This document shows positions 1-10,135 of a stretch of 35,480 bases of DNA, piece by piece; positions within the stretch are counted from its first letter, which is position 1, and every line of letters begins with the position of its first letter. A program made the translations under genes and the position numbers. Below the pieces are notes generated by a model. The model worked only from the letters and a program-made list of their open reading frames with translations, was not told the DNA's origin and searched no databases. This DNA comes from Pseudomonadota bacterium (lineage in GTDB: Bacteria; Pseudomonadota; Gammaproteobacteria; Burkholderiales; Rhodocyclaceae), in NCBI GenBank assembly GCA_963205435.1, contig CAUJIV010000059.1:1-35480 (forward strand). The letters run 5' to 3'.

Positions 1-279
1 CACCGCCAGGCGTGCGAGCGCCACCAGCAGCAGCGCGCGCACCGGCGCGGCCGGCGGCTTCTGCATCAGCCGCGCCAGGTGGAAATCGTCGCGGCCGAAG
101 CGACGCAAGGCGCCATAGGCCAGGTCCTGCACCGCGCCGCGCTGGCCGGGCGGCAGGTTGGGCCATCGGCGCCACAGTTCGGCCAGCGCCTCGTTCAGGT
201 TGCGGCCGGCCATCACCTCGGCCACGGCCAGGGCGGCGCCGTGCAGGGCAAAGGCCAGCGATGTGTCTTCGAGGGGCAT
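1..279 (-). CDS. rsmB: 16S rRNA m5C967 methyltransferase RsmB, 5' part only
   Basis: This is the first 93 codons of RsmB (Sun/Fmu), the SAM-dependent enzyme that methylates C967 of 16S rRNA; the rest lies beyond the left edge. The visible protein starts MPLEDTSLAFALHGAALAV and includes LNEALAELWRRWPNLPP and QRGAVQDLAYGALRRFGRD. This is the helical NusB-like RNA-binding domain that precedes the Rossmann methyltransferase domain in this family; the catalytic cysteines are out of view. The ATG at 279 lies three bases after the TAA of the DUF454 gene, so the two are almost certainly one transcript. In many proteobacteria rsmB follows fmt directly; here fmt is 8 kb away on the same strand. The identification rests on the N-terminal domain and the context only. 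Confidence 0.82.
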   Translation of the reverse strand, partial: MPLEDTSLAFALHGAALAVAEVMAGRNLNEALAELWRRWPNLPPGQRGAVQDLAYGALRRFGRDDFHLARLMQKPPAAPVRALLLVALARLAV

Positions 280-282
280 CGC

Positions 283-714
283 TTATTCAGGCCGGTCGCG
301 CGAGGGAATGCGGTACATATAGGTGGCGAGCAGCAGGCCGAACAGGGCCAGCGCCGCCTGCAGCTCGGGCCAGGGCACGAAGAAGACGATGGAGATGCCC
401 AGCGTCGCCGCCATCAGGGCGATGGCGGTGAGCTTGACCCGCCAGGGCAGGCTGCGATGGCGCCGCCATTCGAGGATGGTCGGACCGAAGGCGGGGTTGT
501 TGAGCAGCCAGTTGTAGAAGCGCGTCGAGGCGCGCGCATAGCAGCCGGCAGCCAGCAGCATGAAGGGCGTGGTCGGCAGCACGGGCAACAGCGCGCCGGC
601 GATGCCGAGCAGGACGAACAGCGTGCCCAGCGCGGCGTACATGAGGCGCATGGCCGGCGAGTCGTGCTTGCTCACCTCGCTGCTGTAATCGACTTTTTTC
701 CGGTGTTTGCCCAT
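283..714 (-). CDS. DUF454 (YbaN-family) small inner-membrane protein
   Basis: A 143-residue membrane protein of the DUF454/YbaN family; its function is unknown. The hallmark is the first hydrophobic hairpin with ALLPVLPTTPFMLLAAGCYA followed by RASTRFYNWLLNNPAFGP, then LPWRVKLTAIALMAATLGIS and a last hydrophobic segment ending in YMYRIPSRDRPE. Three to four membrane segments are likely. I chose the ATG at 714 (MGKHRKKVDYSSEV). Alternatives are a GTG about 40 bases further in, or the ATG at 651, which lies nearest the usual family start (MRLMYAALG); the frame also stays open upstream to 798, but that extension is arginine-rich and unlike the family. It sits 3 nt before rsmB and is presumably co-transcribed with it. 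Confidence 0.8.
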   Translation of the reverse strand: MGKHRKKVDYSSEVSKHDSPAMRLMYAALGTLFVLLGIAGALLPVLPTTPFMLLAAGCYARASTRFYNWLLNNPAFGPTILEWRRHRSLPWRVKLTAIALMAATLGISIVFFVPWPELQAALALFGLLLATYMYRIPSRDRPE

Positions 715-891
715 GGCCCTGTTCCGCCTCGGGCGGATTCTACGCCGCCCGGCGTCGCGCGAGGCCGGCCGGCGCATCCGGCCGGGATCGCGCGGCATCG
801 CGCGTTTTTCGGCTACTCTTTAGCCTTCGCGGCCAGGCGGCTTCATCAGCGCGCCGGCCGCCAGAGGCAAACGCTTTTCAGGGGGAACGAA
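715..891. other. Divergent intergenic region
   Basis: About 177 bp separate the divergent starts of the DUF454 gene and homospermidine synthase, so promoters in both directions are expected here. A short T-rich stretch lies near 803-823. I do not see a convincing sigma-70 pair on either strand, nor an inverted repeat or a small gene. The only clear signal is the Shine-Dalgarno sequence AGGGGGAA just before the TTG at 892. Confidence 0.4.
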
Positions 892-2304
892 TTGTCCGAT
901 AAAATCGAAAGGCAGGCTTTTGCCGGCCGTATCGTCCTGCTCGGCTTCGGCTCGATCGGCCAGGGCGTCCTGCCCCTGCTGCTGCGCCATGTCGAGCTGG
1001 CGCCTGGTCAGGTGTCCATCATCACCGCCGATGAAAACGGCCGCGCGGTGGCGGCCGAATACGGCGTCGATTATCACGATACCCCGCTCGACCCGAACAA
1101 CTACCGCGCCCTGCTCGAACGCCGCCTCGGCCGCGGCGACGTCCTCGTCAACTGCTCGACCGATGTCTCCAGCATCGCCCTCATCCGCTTCTGCCAGGAG
1201 CGCGGCGCCCTCTACGTCGACACCTGCATCGAGCCCTGGGCCGGCGGCTATACCGATGCTTCGGTCGCGCCCGCGGCGCGGACCAACTACGCCCTGCGCG
1301 AAACGGCGCTGGCGCTCAAGCGCCCCGGCATGCCGACCGCCGTCATCACCCATGGCGCCAACCCGGGCCTGATCTCGCACCTGGTCAAGGAAGCGCTGCT
1401 CAACATTGCCCGCGACTGCGGCCGCGTCGCCGGGATGCCGGCGGACCGCGACGGCTGGGCGCGCCTGGCGCAGGCGCTCAACATCCGGGTGATCCACATC
1501 GCCGAACGCGACACCCAGGTGGCCGAGCCGCGCAAGGCGCCCGGCGAGTTCGTCAACACCTGGTCGGTCGAGGGCTTCGTCGGCGAGGGCTGCCAGCCGG
1601 CCGAGCTCGGCTGGGGCAGCCACGAGCGGCATTTCCCCGCCGACGGACGCCGCCATGCCGCGGGCTGCAAGGCCGCCATCTACCTGAACCGTCCCGGCGC
1701 CAGCACCCGCGTCCGCACCTGGACGCCGCTGGCCGGAGCGATCCAGGGCTTCCTCATCACCCACAGCGAGTCGATTTCGCTGGCCGACTTTCTCACCCTC
1801 GGCGGCGACGACAGCCCGGAATACCGGCCGACCGTGCACTACGCCTACCATCCCTGCGACGATGCCGTGCTGTCGCTGCACGAACTGGCCGGCCGCAACT
1901 GGCAGATGCAATCCTCCCACCGCCTGGTCAAGGACGAGATCGTCTCCGGCATCGACGAGCTGGGCGTTCTCCTGCTGGGCCACGAGCGCGGCGCCTACTG
2001 GTATGGCTCGCGCCTCGGCATCGAGGAAGCGCGCCGCCTCGCCCCGCACAACAGCGCCACCAGCCTGCAGGTGACGGCGCCGGTGATGGCCGCCGTCATC
2101 TGGGCGCTGCGCCACCCCGACCGCGGCCTCGTCGAGCCGGAGGAGATGGACCACGCCGAGGTGATGACCCTGGTCCGGCCCTATCTGGGCGAGGTGGTCG
2201 GCGAATACAGCCACTGGACGCCCCTGCTCGGGCGAGGCCGGCTGTTCGAGGAGGACATCGACCGCGACGATCCCTGGCAGTTCAAGAATTTCCGCGTCAC
2301 CTAA
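892..2304 (+). CDS. hss: Homospermidine synthase
   Basis: A 470-residue protein matching bacterial homospermidine synthase in length (about 475). The enzyme uses NAD as a prosthetic group to join putrescine-derived aminobutyl units into homospermidine, a cytosolic polyamine. The N terminus is a Rossmann fold: IVLLGFGSIGQGVLPLLL, with G18-x-G20-x-x-G23 as the dinucleotide-binding loop. The later stretches VLVNCSTDVSSIAL, YVDTCIEPWAGGY and HGANPGLISHLVKEAL are the conserved core of the saccharopine-dehydrogenase-like fold. The start is a TTG at 892 with a strong Shine-Dalgarno (AGGGGGAA) about 5-8 nt upstream; no ATG fits, and the frame upstream to 79 is non-coding read-through. It stands alone, with no other polyamine gene nearby. 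A 73-nt gap with its own regulatory site separates it from acsA, so I treat it as a separate transcription unit. Confidence 0.9.
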   Translation: MSDKIERQAFAGRIVLLGFGSIGQGVLPLLLRHVELAPGQVSIITADENGRAVAAEYGVDYHDTPLDPNNYRALLERRLGRGDVLVNCSTDVSSIALIRFCQERGALYVDTCIEPWAGGYTDASVAPAARTNYALRETALALKRPGMPTAVITHGANPGLISHLVKEALLNIARDCGRVAGMPADRDGWARLAQALNIRVIHIAERDTQVAEPRKAPGEFVNTWSVEGFVGEGCQPAELGWGSHERHFPADGRRHAAGCKAAIYLNRPGASTRVRTWTPLAGAIQGFLITHSESISLADFLTLGGDDSPEYRPTVHYAYHPCDDAVLSLHELAGRNWQMQSSHRLVKDEIVSGIDELGVLLLGHERGAYWYGSRLGIEEARRLAPHNSATSLQVTAPVMAAVIWALRHPDRGLVEPEEMDHAEVMTLVRPYLGEVVGEYSHWTPLLGRGRLFEEDIDRDDPWQFKNFRVT

Positions 2305-2308
2305 TCCT

Positions 2309-2322
2309 TTGCTTTAAATCAA
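2309..2322 (+). promoter_or_regulatory. FNR/ANR-like binding site upstream of acsA
   Basis: TTGCT-TTAA-ATCAA matches the FNR/ANR/DNR consensus TTGAT-N4-ATCAA in 9 of 10 defined bases. Its centre is at 2315.5. A weak -10 (CAGAAT, 2346-2351) would put transcription start near 2358, so the site would lie about 42 bp upstream, the usual class II activator position. It sits 56 bp before the acsA GTG and 5 bp after the homospermidine synthase stop. It is a motif match only, with one mismatch. Confidence 0.45.
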
Positions 2323-2377
2323 GGTTTCCTGGCCGCCCGGCGACGCAGAATGCCCCATCACCGGTAAAGGAGCGAGG

Positions 2378-4147
<1,770 letters not shown>

Positions 4148-4167
4148 GAAAAGGCAAACCGCGCCCA

Positions 4168-4258
4168 ACACAGAGGACACGGAGGCACAGAGATCACGGA
4201 GGAAAGCTTGCTTTCATTGCCTTTCTCCGTGTCCTCCGTGTCTCTGTGCTCTCTGTGT
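4168..4258. repeat. Imperfect palindromic intergenic repeat built of CACAGAGG/CACGGAGG units
   Basis: The left arm (4168-4207) is a run of short units such as ACACAGAGG, ACACGGAGG, CACAGAGA and TCACGGAGG; the right arm (4210-4258) is its near reverse complement. The centre is a perfect GAAAGC-TT-GCTTTC hairpin (4202-4215). The whole could fold into one long stem. It begins 21 nt after the acsA stop and ends 16 nt before the E1 alpha ATG. I recall this kind of CACAGAG-rich palindrome as a dispersed element in several proteobacterial genomes. No transposase or target duplication is visible. It may attenuate or process the transcript between the two genes. Confidence 0.7.
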
Positions 4259-4274
4259 CGAATGAGGTTTGGTC

Positions 4275-5255
4275 ATGACCGTTCCCTACGACAAACCCTT
4301 CGCGCAGAAGCTGCTCTTCGACATGCTGCGCATCCGCCGCATGGAAGAGAAGTGCGCCGAGCTCTACGGCGCGCAGAAGATCCGCGGCTTCCTGCATCTT
4401 TACATCGGCGAGGAAGCCTGCGTCGTCGGCGTCCTGCACGCGCTGGCGCCCGAGGACAACATCGTCGCCACCTACCGCGAGCACGGCCATGCCCTGGCGC
4501 GCGGCGTCCCGATGAACGCCATCATGGCCGAGATGTTCGGCAAGCGCTCCGGCTGCTCGGGCGGGCGCGGCGGTTCCATGCACCTCTTCGACGCCGCCAC
4601 GCGGCTCTACGGCGGCAACGCCATCGTCGGCGGCGGCCTGCCGCTGGCCGTCGGCCTGGCGCTGGCCGACAGGATGCTCGGCCGTCGGGCGGTCACCGCC
4701 TGCTTTTTCGGCGAGGGCGCCATGGCCGAGGGCGCCTTCCACGAATCGATGAACCTGGCCGCGCTGTGGCGTCTGCCGGTGCTGTTCTGCTGCGAGAACA
4801 ACCTCTACGCCATGGGCACGGCGCTGGCGCGCTCGGAGTCGCAGACCGATCTCTGCGCCAAGGCCGCCAGCTACGCCATGCCGACGCTGAAGGCCGACGG
4901 CATGGACGTGGTGGCGGTGCACGAGGCGGCGAAACTCGCCGCCGGCCATGTGCGCGACGGCCTCGGCCCCTTCTTTCTGGAACTCCAGACCTACCGCTAC
5001 CGCGCCCACTCGATGTTCGATCCCGACCTCTACCGCGACAAGGCGGAAATCGAGGACTGGAAGGCGCGCGGCCCGCTGCACACCTTCTCGGCGCGGCTGA
5101 AGGCCGAGGGCAAGCTCACCGAAGAGGAGTTCCTCGCTCTCGACGCGCGCGCCGAGGCGGAAGTCCAGGCAGCGGTGGATTTCGCCGAGGCGGCCGAGTG
5201 GGAACCAGTTCAGGATTTGCTGAAGGATGTGCATACGCCGGGGGCGGCGCCATGA
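4275..5255 (+). CDS. pdhA: Pyruvate/acetoin-type dehydrogenase E1 component, alpha subunit
   Basis: A 326-residue thiamine-diphosphate-dependent E1 alpha subunit. With E1 beta it decarboxylates a 2-oxoacid (pyruvate most likely) or cleaves acetoin and passes the acyl group to E2. It contains the family core [55 protein letters not shown] and the ThDP/Mg2+ motif starting [12 protein letters not shown] and ending with CENN, then [12 protein letters not shown]. The ATG at 4275 follows GAGG at a 7-nt spacing; a TTG two codons earlier has no better signal. The last four bases overlap the E1 beta start (ATGA). No acoX, acoR or E3 gene is present, so a pyruvate dehydrogenase role is at least as likely as acetoin breakdown; sequence alone does not settle this. 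Confidence 0.88.
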   Translation: MTVPYDKPFAQKLLFDMLRIRRMEEKCAELYGAQKIRGFLHLYIGEEACVVGVLHALAPEDNIVATYREHGHALARGVPMNAIMAEMFGKRSGCSGGRGGSMHLFDAATRLYGGNAIVGGGLPLAVGLALADRMLGRRAVTACFFGEGAMAEGAFHESMNLAALWRLPVLFCCENNLYAMGTALARSESQTDLCAKAASYAMPTLKADGMDVVAVHEAAKLAAGHVRDGLGPFFLELQTYRYRAHSMFDPDLYRDKAEIEDWKARGPLHTFSARLKAEGKLTEEEFLALDARAEAEVQAAVDFAEAAEWEPVQDLLKDVHTPGAAP

Positions 5256-6223
5256 AAATGACCTATCGCGAAGCCGTCCGCCAGGCCATGCACGAGGCGC
5301 TCGTCGCCGACCCGCGCGTCTTCCTGATGGGCGAGGACGTCGGCAAGTACGGCGGCAGCTACGCCTGCTCGCTGGGCTTTCTCGAGGAATTCGGCCCAGA
5401 GCGCATCCGCGACACGCCGCTCTCCGAGCTCGGCTTCGTCGGCGCCGGCATCGGCGCGGCGCTCGGCGGCCTGCGCCCGATCGTCGAGGTGATGACGGTG
5501 AATTTCAGCCTGCTGGCGCTCGACCAGATCGTGAACACCGCGGCGACCCTGCGCCACATGTCGGGCGGGCAGTTTTCCGTGCCGCTGGTGGTGCGCATGG
5601 CCACCGGCGCCGGCCGCCAGCTCGCCGCCCAGCACTCGCACAGCCTGGAGAACTGGTACGCCCACATCCCCGGCATCAAGGTGCTGGCGCCGGCGACGGT
5701 AGCAGACGCGCGCGGCATGCTCGCCCCGGCGCTGGCCGACCCAGACCCGGTGATCATTTTCGAGCACGCCCAGCTCTACAACCTGGAGGGCGAGCCGGCC
5801 GAGGACGGGCACTGCGACATCGCGACGGCGGCGCTGCACCGCGAAGGCGCCGATGTCAGCCTCGTCACCTACGGCGGCTCGCTGCCGAAGACGCTGGCCG
5901 CCGCCGGGCAGCTCGCCGCCGAAGGCATCGCGGCCGAGGTGATCGACCTGCGCGTGCTGCGGCCGCTGGACATGGCGACCATCTTCCACTCGGTGCGCAA
6001 GACGCACAAGGCGGTGGTGGTCGACGAGGGCTGGAAGAGCGGCAGCCTGGCCGCGGAAGTGCTGGCGCGCCTCGCCGAGGAGTGTTTCTACGAGCTCGAC
6101 GCGCCGCCGGCGCGCGTCTGCAGCGCGGAGGTGCCGATCCCCTACGCCAGGCACCTGGAAGAGGCGGCCCTGCCGCAGCCGGCCAGGATCGTCGCCGCCG
6201 TCAGGCGAATGCTCGGCAAATGA
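5252..6223 (+). CDS. Pyruvate/acetoin-type dehydrogenase E1 component, beta subunit
   Basis: A 323-residue E1 beta subunit that pairs with the product of the preceding gene to form the alpha2beta2 decarboxylase. Recognisable blocks are [55 protein letters not shown] (the conserved glutamate that contacts ThDP lies here), [20 protein letters not shown] and [16 protein letters not shown]. The C-terminal domain has [16 protein letters not shown] and [11 protein letters not shown]. Its ATG overlaps the E1 alpha stop by four bases, and its own stop overlaps the E2 start in the same way. The three subunits are therefore translationally coupled, as expected for a fixed-ratio complex. Length and motifs are normal. 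Confidence 0.9.
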   Translation: MKMTYREAVRQAMHEALVADPRVFLMGEDVGKYGGSYACSLGFLEEFGPERIRDTPLSELGFVGAGIGAALGGLRPIVEVMTVNFSLLALDQIVNTAATLRHMSGGQFSVPLVVRMATGAGRQLAAQHSHSLENWYAHIPGIKVLAPATVADARGMLAPALADPDPVIIFEHAQLYNLEGEPAEDGHCDIATAALHREGADVSLVTYGGSLPKTLAAAGQLAAEGIAAEVIDLRVLRPLDMATIFHSVRKTHKAVVVDEGWKSGSLAAEVLARLAEECFYELDAPPARVCSAEVPIPYARHLEEAALPQPARIVAAVRRMLGK

Positions 6224-7386
6224 TCGAGTTCAAGCTGCCCTCGCTGGGCGCCGACATGGACGAGGGCAAGCTCCTCGAGTGGAAAATCCGTCCCGGCGAC
6301 AGGGTGAGCAAGGGCCAGGTGGTGGCTGTCGTCGACACCTCGAAGGCGGCGGTGGACGTCGAGATCTGGAGCGAAGGCACGGTCTTCGAACTGCTCGTCG
6401 AGTCGGGCGAAACGATTCCGGTCGGCACGCCGATGGCGACGCTGCTCGAGGCGGGCGAGACGCCGCAGAACGCCCGGCATTCCCCGCACACCGCAGCCGC
6501 GCCGCAGGCGTCGGTGGCAGCTGCGGCGAGCTCCACGCCAGAACCTGCCGCCGGCGTGGGGCGCCGCCGCATCTCGCCGGCGGCGCGCAAGCGCGCCGAG
6601 GAGCTCGGCGTCGACATCGAAACGGTCGACGGCAGCGGCCCCGACGGCGCCGTCACCCTGGCCGATGTCGAGCAGGCGGCCGGCGCCAGCCGTGCGGCTG
6701 CGCCGCAAGCCGCAATCGACCGGCAGGCGGAAATGCGCCGCGCCATCGCCGCCGCCATGAGCCGCTCGAAGCGCGAGATCCCGCACTACTATCTCGCCGA
6801 GCCGGTGCCGATGCGCCGCGCGACGGCATGGCTGGCGCAGGCCAACGCGGGCCGGCCGATCGCGGCGCGCCTGCTGATGGCAGTGGTGCAGCTGAAGGCG
6901 GTGGCCCTGGCGCTGAAAACCTTTCCCGAGATGAACGGCTTCTTCCGCGACGGCGCCTTCCAGCCGGCCGCCGCTGCCCATGTCGGCGTGGCGATTTCGC
7001 TGCGCCAGGGCGGGCTCGTCGCGCCGGCGATCCATGATGTCGGCGAGAAATCCCTGGAGCAGTTGATGACCGAGCTCGCCGATCTCGTCAAGCGCGCCCG
7101 CGCCGGCACGCTGCGCAGCTCCGAGCTGGCCGATCCGACCATCACCGTCACCAACCTCGGCGAGCAGGGCGTGGCGACGGTTTATGGCGTCATCTACCCG
7201 CCGCAGGTGGCGCTGGTCGGCTTCGGCCGCATCATCGACCAGCCCTGGGTGGAAGACGGTGCTCTCGGCGTCATGCCGATCGTTACGACCAGCCTCGCCG
7301 CCGACCATCGCGTCTCGGACGGCCATCGCGGCGCTCGCTTCCTCGCCGAATTGCGCGAGCTGCTGCAACAACCGGAGAAACTGTGA
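6220..7386 (+). CDS. Dihydrolipoamide acyltransferase (E2) of the 2-oxoacid dehydrogenase complex
   Basis: A 388-residue E2 with three parts. An N-terminal lipoyl domain (about 1-78) has K42 in [11 protein letters not shown] as the lipoylated lysine. An Ala/Pro/Ser-rich linker leads to a peripheral-subunit-binding domain (about 112-150, [19 protein letters not shown] and [13 protein letters not shown]), which normally docks E3. The catalytic acyltransferase core ends with [16 protein letters not shown], where H363 and D367 are the expected active-site pair. It takes the acyl group from E1 on the lipoyl arm and transfers it to CoA. The binding domain is intact, yet no E3 (lipoamide dehydrogenase) gene is in the window, so E3 must be encoded elsewhere. 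The stop codon shares one base with the ATG of the ACP gene. Confidence 0.9.
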   Translation: MIEFKLPSLGADMDEGKLLEWKIRPGDRVSKGQVVAVVDTSKAAVDVEIWSEGTVFELLVESGETIPVGTPMATLLEAGETPQNARHSPHTAAAPQASVAAAASSTPEPAAGVGRRRISPAARKRAEELGVDIETVDGSGPDGAVTLADVEQAAGASRAAAPQAAIDRQAEMRRAIAAAMSRSKREIPHYYLAEPVPMRRATAWLAQANAGRPIAARLLMAVVQLKAVALALKTFPEMNGFFRDGAFQPAAAAHVGVAISLRQGGLVAPAIHDVGEKSLEQLMTELADLVKRARAGTLRSSELADPTITVTNLGEQGVATVYGVIYPPQVALVGFGRIIDQPWVEDGALGVMPIVTTSLAADHRVSDGHRGARFLAELRELLQQPEKL

Positions 7387-7631
7387 TGGATGAAAACGAA
7401 TTGCGCGCGGCGGTGATCGCCACGCTGAAGGCCATCGCGCCGGAAGTGGCGGAGGGCGACCTGCGCGCCGACCGGCCGCTGAGGAGCCAGGTCGACCTCG
7501 ACTCGATGGACTGGCTGAACTTCCTCATCGGCCTGCACGAGCGGCTGCAGGTGGACATCCCCGAGGCCGACTACGCCAGGCTCGTCACGCTTGGCGACGT
7601 CCTCGACTACCTCGCCAGGAAGCTGGCGTGA
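7386..7631 (+). CDS. Acyl carrier protein (phosphopantetheine-binding), last gene of the dehydrogenase operon
   Basis: An 81-residue acidic helical protein of the ACP/PCP fold. The segment VDLDSMDWLNFLIGLHERL has the shape of the phosphopantetheine attachment site, with S40 in the D-S-M-D context (the usual form is D-S-L-D/E). Helix IV (LVTLGDVLDYLARKL) is also typical. The ATG at 7386 overlaps the E2 stop by one base (TGATG); a GTG one codon earlier is possible. The tight coupling to E2 implies a shared job. One guess is that this ACP accepts or carries the acyl group made by the complex or by the upstream synthetase. No ketosynthase or holo-ACP synthase gene is nearby. The fold is clear; the role is not known. 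Confidence 0.85.
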   Translation: MDENELRAAVIATLKAIAPEVAEGDLRADRPLRSQVDLDSMDWLNFLIGLHERLQVDIPEADYARLVTLGDVLDYLARKLA

Positions 7632-7663
7632 AAAAGGCGGCCGCGGCCGCCGGTTTGGTTTTT
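7632..7663. terminator. Bidirectional intrinsic terminator between the ACP gene and htpX
   Basis: A perfect 16-nt GC palindrome, GGCGGCCGCGGCCGCC (7636-7651), is flanked by five A residues (7631-7635) on the left and by T-rich sequence (TTTGGTTTTT, 7654-7663) on the right. Read rightward it ends the dehydrogenase-ACP operon; read leftward the hairpin is followed at once by TTTTT and would end htpX transcription. It lies between convergent genes only 42 nt apart, where such a shared terminator is expected. Confidence 0.7.
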
Positions 7664-7673
7664 CTTGTCTCGT

Positions 7674-8513
7674 TCAGGCCATCGCGCGCAGGCGCGCGAT
7701 GCGCTCTTCGGTCGCCGGGTGGGTGCTGAACAGGCCGCGCAGGCCGCCGCCGGAGAGCGGGTTCATGATCATCATCTGCGCGGTTTCGGGATGCGCCTCC
7801 GCCGTCTGCATCGGGATGCCGCGGGCGTAGGCGTCGATTTTCGCCAGGGCGTCGGCCAGGGCGTTGGGGTCGCCGGAAATCTCGGCGCCACCGCGGTCGG
7901 CCTCGAACTCGCGCGCCCGCGAGATGGCCATCTGGATCAGCATGGCGGCGATCGGGCCGAGGATCATGACGATCAGCGAGACGATCGGGTTGGGCCGCTC
8001 GTTATCGCGCGAGCCGCCGAACAGCATGCCGAACTGCGCCAGAGACGATATGGCGCCGGCGATGGTCGCTGAAATCGTCGAAATCAGGATGTCGCGGTGC
8101 TTGACGTGCGTCAGCTCGTGCGCCATGACGCCACGCAGCTCGCGCGCCGACAGCATGCGCAGGATGCCGCTGGTGGCGGCCACGGCGGCATGGTCGGGAT
8201 TGCGGCCGGTGGCGAGGGCGTTGGGCTGCGCCTCGTCGATGAGGTAGACGCGCGGCATCGGCAGCTGCGCGCGCTGCGCCAGTTCCTTCACCATGTTGTA
8301 CAGATAGGGCGAGGACGCCTCGTCCACCTCCTGCGCGTTGTACATGCGCAGCACCATCTTGTCGGAGAACCAGTAGGCGAAGAAATTCATGCCGGCGCCG
8401 ATCAGGAAGGCGACGAGCATGCCCTCGGCGCCGCCGATGGCGCCGCCGACGGCGGCGAACAGCGCCAGGATGCCGGCCATGAGAATCGCGGTCTTCAGCC
8501 AGTTGCCGAGCAT
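7674..8513 (-). CDS. htpX: HtpX, membrane zinc metalloprotease
   Basis: A 279-residue M48-family inner-membrane protease that degrades misfolded membrane proteins under envelope or heat stress. Two N-terminal membrane segments (about 5-25 and 31-50) are followed by the zinc site HELTH (132-136), two more hydrophobic segments (about 142-163 and 177-195), and EFEAD (202-206), the region of the third zinc ligand. The conserved [18 protein letters not shown] and the C-terminal [15 protein letters not shown] are present, and the length is normal. The ATG at 8513 has GGAGACAAG upstream. It follows fmt by 57 nt on the same strand, so read-through from def-fmt is plausible. Confidence 0.95.
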   Translation of the reverse strand: MLGNWLKTAILMAGILALFAAVGGAIGGAEGMLVAFLIGAGMNFFAYWFSDKMVLRMYNAQEVDEASSPYLYNMVKELAQRAQLPMPRVYLIDEAQPNALATGRNPDHAAVAATSGILRMLSARELRGVMAHELTHVKHRDILISTISATIAGAISSLAQFGMLFGGSRDNERPNPIVSLIVMILGPIAAMLIQMAISRAREFEADRGGAEISGDPNALADALAKIDAYARGIPMQTAEAHPETAQMMIMNPLSGGGLRGLFSTHPATEERIARLRAMA

Positions 8514-8570
8514 GCGGTCTTGTCTCCAGTCAGATCAGGAATCGCTTAGATGGGGGAGGCACGCAAAAAT

Positions 8571-9506
8571 TCAATCCGCGACAGGGTCGAAACGCTGGCC
8601 GGCCCTGAGCGCGAAGCCGCGCAGGAAGTCGGACGGTGGCAGCCGGCGGCCGCCGGCCTTCTGCAATTCGGTCAGGCGCAGGGCGCCCTTGCCGCAGGCA
8701 ACGACGATGCCGTCGCCCTCCGCCGAGAGCACGGTGCCCGGCTCGCCGCAAGCCGCGGCGGGCTCGGCCCGCCAGACCTTCAGCGCCTGACCGCCGATTC
8801 GCGCCCTCGCTCCGGGTTGCGGATTGAAGGCGCGCACCCGGCGGTCCAGTTCCGCGGCGGTGAGCCTCCAGTCGAGCGCCGCCTCGGCCTTGTCCAGCTT
8901 GGCGGCGTGGGTCACCCCCTCGGCTGGCTGCCGCTCCTCCGCCAGTTCACCGCGTTCCAGCCGATCCAGCGCCGCGACGATCAGCCGCGCCCCCAGCGAC
9001 GCCAGCTTGTCGTGCAGGCTGCCGGCAGTGTCGTCTGCCGCCACGGACAGGCTCTCCTTGAGCAGCATCGGGCCGGTGTCGAGACCGGCCTCCATGCGCA
9101 TGATGGTCACCCCGGTCTCGCTGTCACCAGCCAGGAGGGCGCGCTGGATCGGCGCCGCGCCGCGCCATCTCGGCAGCAGGGAAGCATGGATGTTCAGGCA
9201 GCCCAGCCGGGGAATGTCGAGCACGGCCTGCGGCAGGATCAGTCCATAGGCAGCCACGACCATGACATCGGCGCGGGCATCGCGTATCGGCCCCCAGGAC
9301 GCTTCGTCCTTCAGGCTGGCAGGCTGATGCATGGCCAGCCCTCTCTGCAAGGCCAGTTCCTTGACCGGGCTCGGCCTCAACCCCATCCCACGTCCTGCTG
9401 GACGATCAGGTTGAGTAAGCACTAACTTAATATCATGGCCCGCAGCAAGCAGAGCATCGAGCGCCCGCTCCGCAAACAGCGGCGTTCCGGCGAAGACGAG
9501 CCGCAT
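8571..9506 (-). CDS. fmt: Methionyl-tRNA formyltransferase
   Basis: A 311-residue cytosolic enzyme that transfers a formyl group from 10-formyl-tetrahydrofolate to initiator Met-tRNA. The N-terminal domain starts [20 protein letters not shown] and holds the folate-binding and catalytic stretch [37 protein letters not shown] follows, with the conserved aspartate in GLDTGP. The C-terminal tRNA-binding barrel follows ([20 protein letters not shown]). The ATG at 9506 shares one base with the def stop, so the genes are coupled as in most bacteria. Nothing is missing. A local AT-rich stretch near 9410-9435 lies inside the coding sequence and shows no other signal. Confidence 0.96.
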   Translation of the reverse strand: MRLVFAGTPLFAERALDALLAAGHDIKLVLTQPDRPAGRGMGLRPSPVKELALQRGLAMHQPASLKDEASWGPIRDARADVMVVAAYGLILPQAVLDIPRLGCLNIHASLLPRWRGAAPIQRALLAGDSETGVTIMRMEAGLDTGPMLLKESLSVAADDTAGSLHDKLASLGARLIVAALDRLERGELAEERQPAEGVTHAAKLDKAEAALDWRLTAAELDRRVRAFNPQPGARARIGGQALKVWRAEPAAACGEPGTVLSAEGDGIVVACGKGALRLTELQKAGGRRLPPSDFLRGFALRAGQRFDPVAD

Positions 9507-10009
9507 CAGGCGGTGATCCGGGCCTGCTTGGCCAGCCTGGCCCTGATGCGGCTCTGCTTCAGGCGTGAAAGGTGCTCGACAAAGACCTTGCCGTCGAGAT
9601 GGTCGATCTCGTGCTGGATGCAGACCGCCAGCAGGCCGTCCGCTTCCAGCTCGAAGGGCGCGCCCCGCGCATCGAGGGCGCGCACGGCCACCCGCTCGCT
9701 GCGCGTCACTTTTTCATAAATGCCCGGCACCGACAGGCAACCTTCCTCGCAGACCTGCTCGCCGCTGCGCGCGAGGATTTCCGGATTGACCAGGGCGAGC
9801 AATTTCGACTTGTCCTCGGAGATGTCGATGACGACCACCCTCTGGTGCGCATCGACCTGGGTCGCCGCCAGCCCGATGCCCGGCGCCTCGTACATGGTCT
9901 CGGCCATGTCGGCGATCAGCTTGCGCACCGAGTCGTCGACCTCGCTCACCGCCACGGCCTTCTTGTGGAGGCGCGGATCAGGGTAGCGAAGTATAGGCAG
10001 TAGGGCCAT
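9506..10009 (-). CDS. def: Peptide deformylase
   Basis: A 167-residue metalloenzyme that removes the N-formyl group from nascent proteins. All three signature motifs are intact: GIGLAATQ (44-51), EEGCLSVPG with metal-ligand C91, and QHEIDHLDG with H133, catalytic E134 and H137. Length and order are typical of type 1 deformylases (E. coli Def has 169 residues). The ATG at 10009 lacks an obvious Shine-Dalgarno; the leader is AT-rich and ends CTTTTTATG. It heads the def-fmt pair and faces away from the LysM gene across a 126-bp gap. Confidence 0.96.
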   Translation of the reverse strand: MALLPILRYPDPRLHKKAVAVSEVDDSVRKLIADMAETMYEAPGIGLAATQVDAHQRVVVIDISEDKSKLLALVNPEILARSGEQVCEEGCLSVPGIYEKVTRSERVAVRALDARGAPFELEADGLLAVCIQHEIDHLDGKVFVEHLSRLKQSRIRARLAKQARITA

Positions 10010-10135
10010 AAAAAGCTTGCTTATTTAGATAATTAGGTGCGACAATTAATCCAAACCTGTAATTGTGGCGACCGGCATGCTAGACTGCGACGAAAAGCCG
10101 CGTTCCTGCCTGCGGGAGTGTCGAGAGAGGCCAAG
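10010..10135. promoter_or_regulatory. Divergent promoter region between def and the LysM gene
   Basis: This 126-bp gap is AT-rich over 10010-10064, in contrast to its surroundings, as expected for back-to-back promoters. For the rightward gene, TGCTAGACT (10078-10086) looks like an extended -10 (TG-x-TAGACT) about 50 bp before the ATG, with no good -35. For def, the pair TTGGAT/TATCTA with a 17-nt spacer can be read on the minus strand, but it matches the consensus poorly. The region is convincing; the exact promoters are not. Confidence 0.4.

Noticed and set aside
820-2214. Long minus-strand open frame opposite homospermidine synthase
   Set aside because: It is Gly/Ala/Asp/Arg/Val-rich with no family resemblance and exactly mirrors a clear enzyme gene; such frames are common opposite genes in GC-rich DNA.
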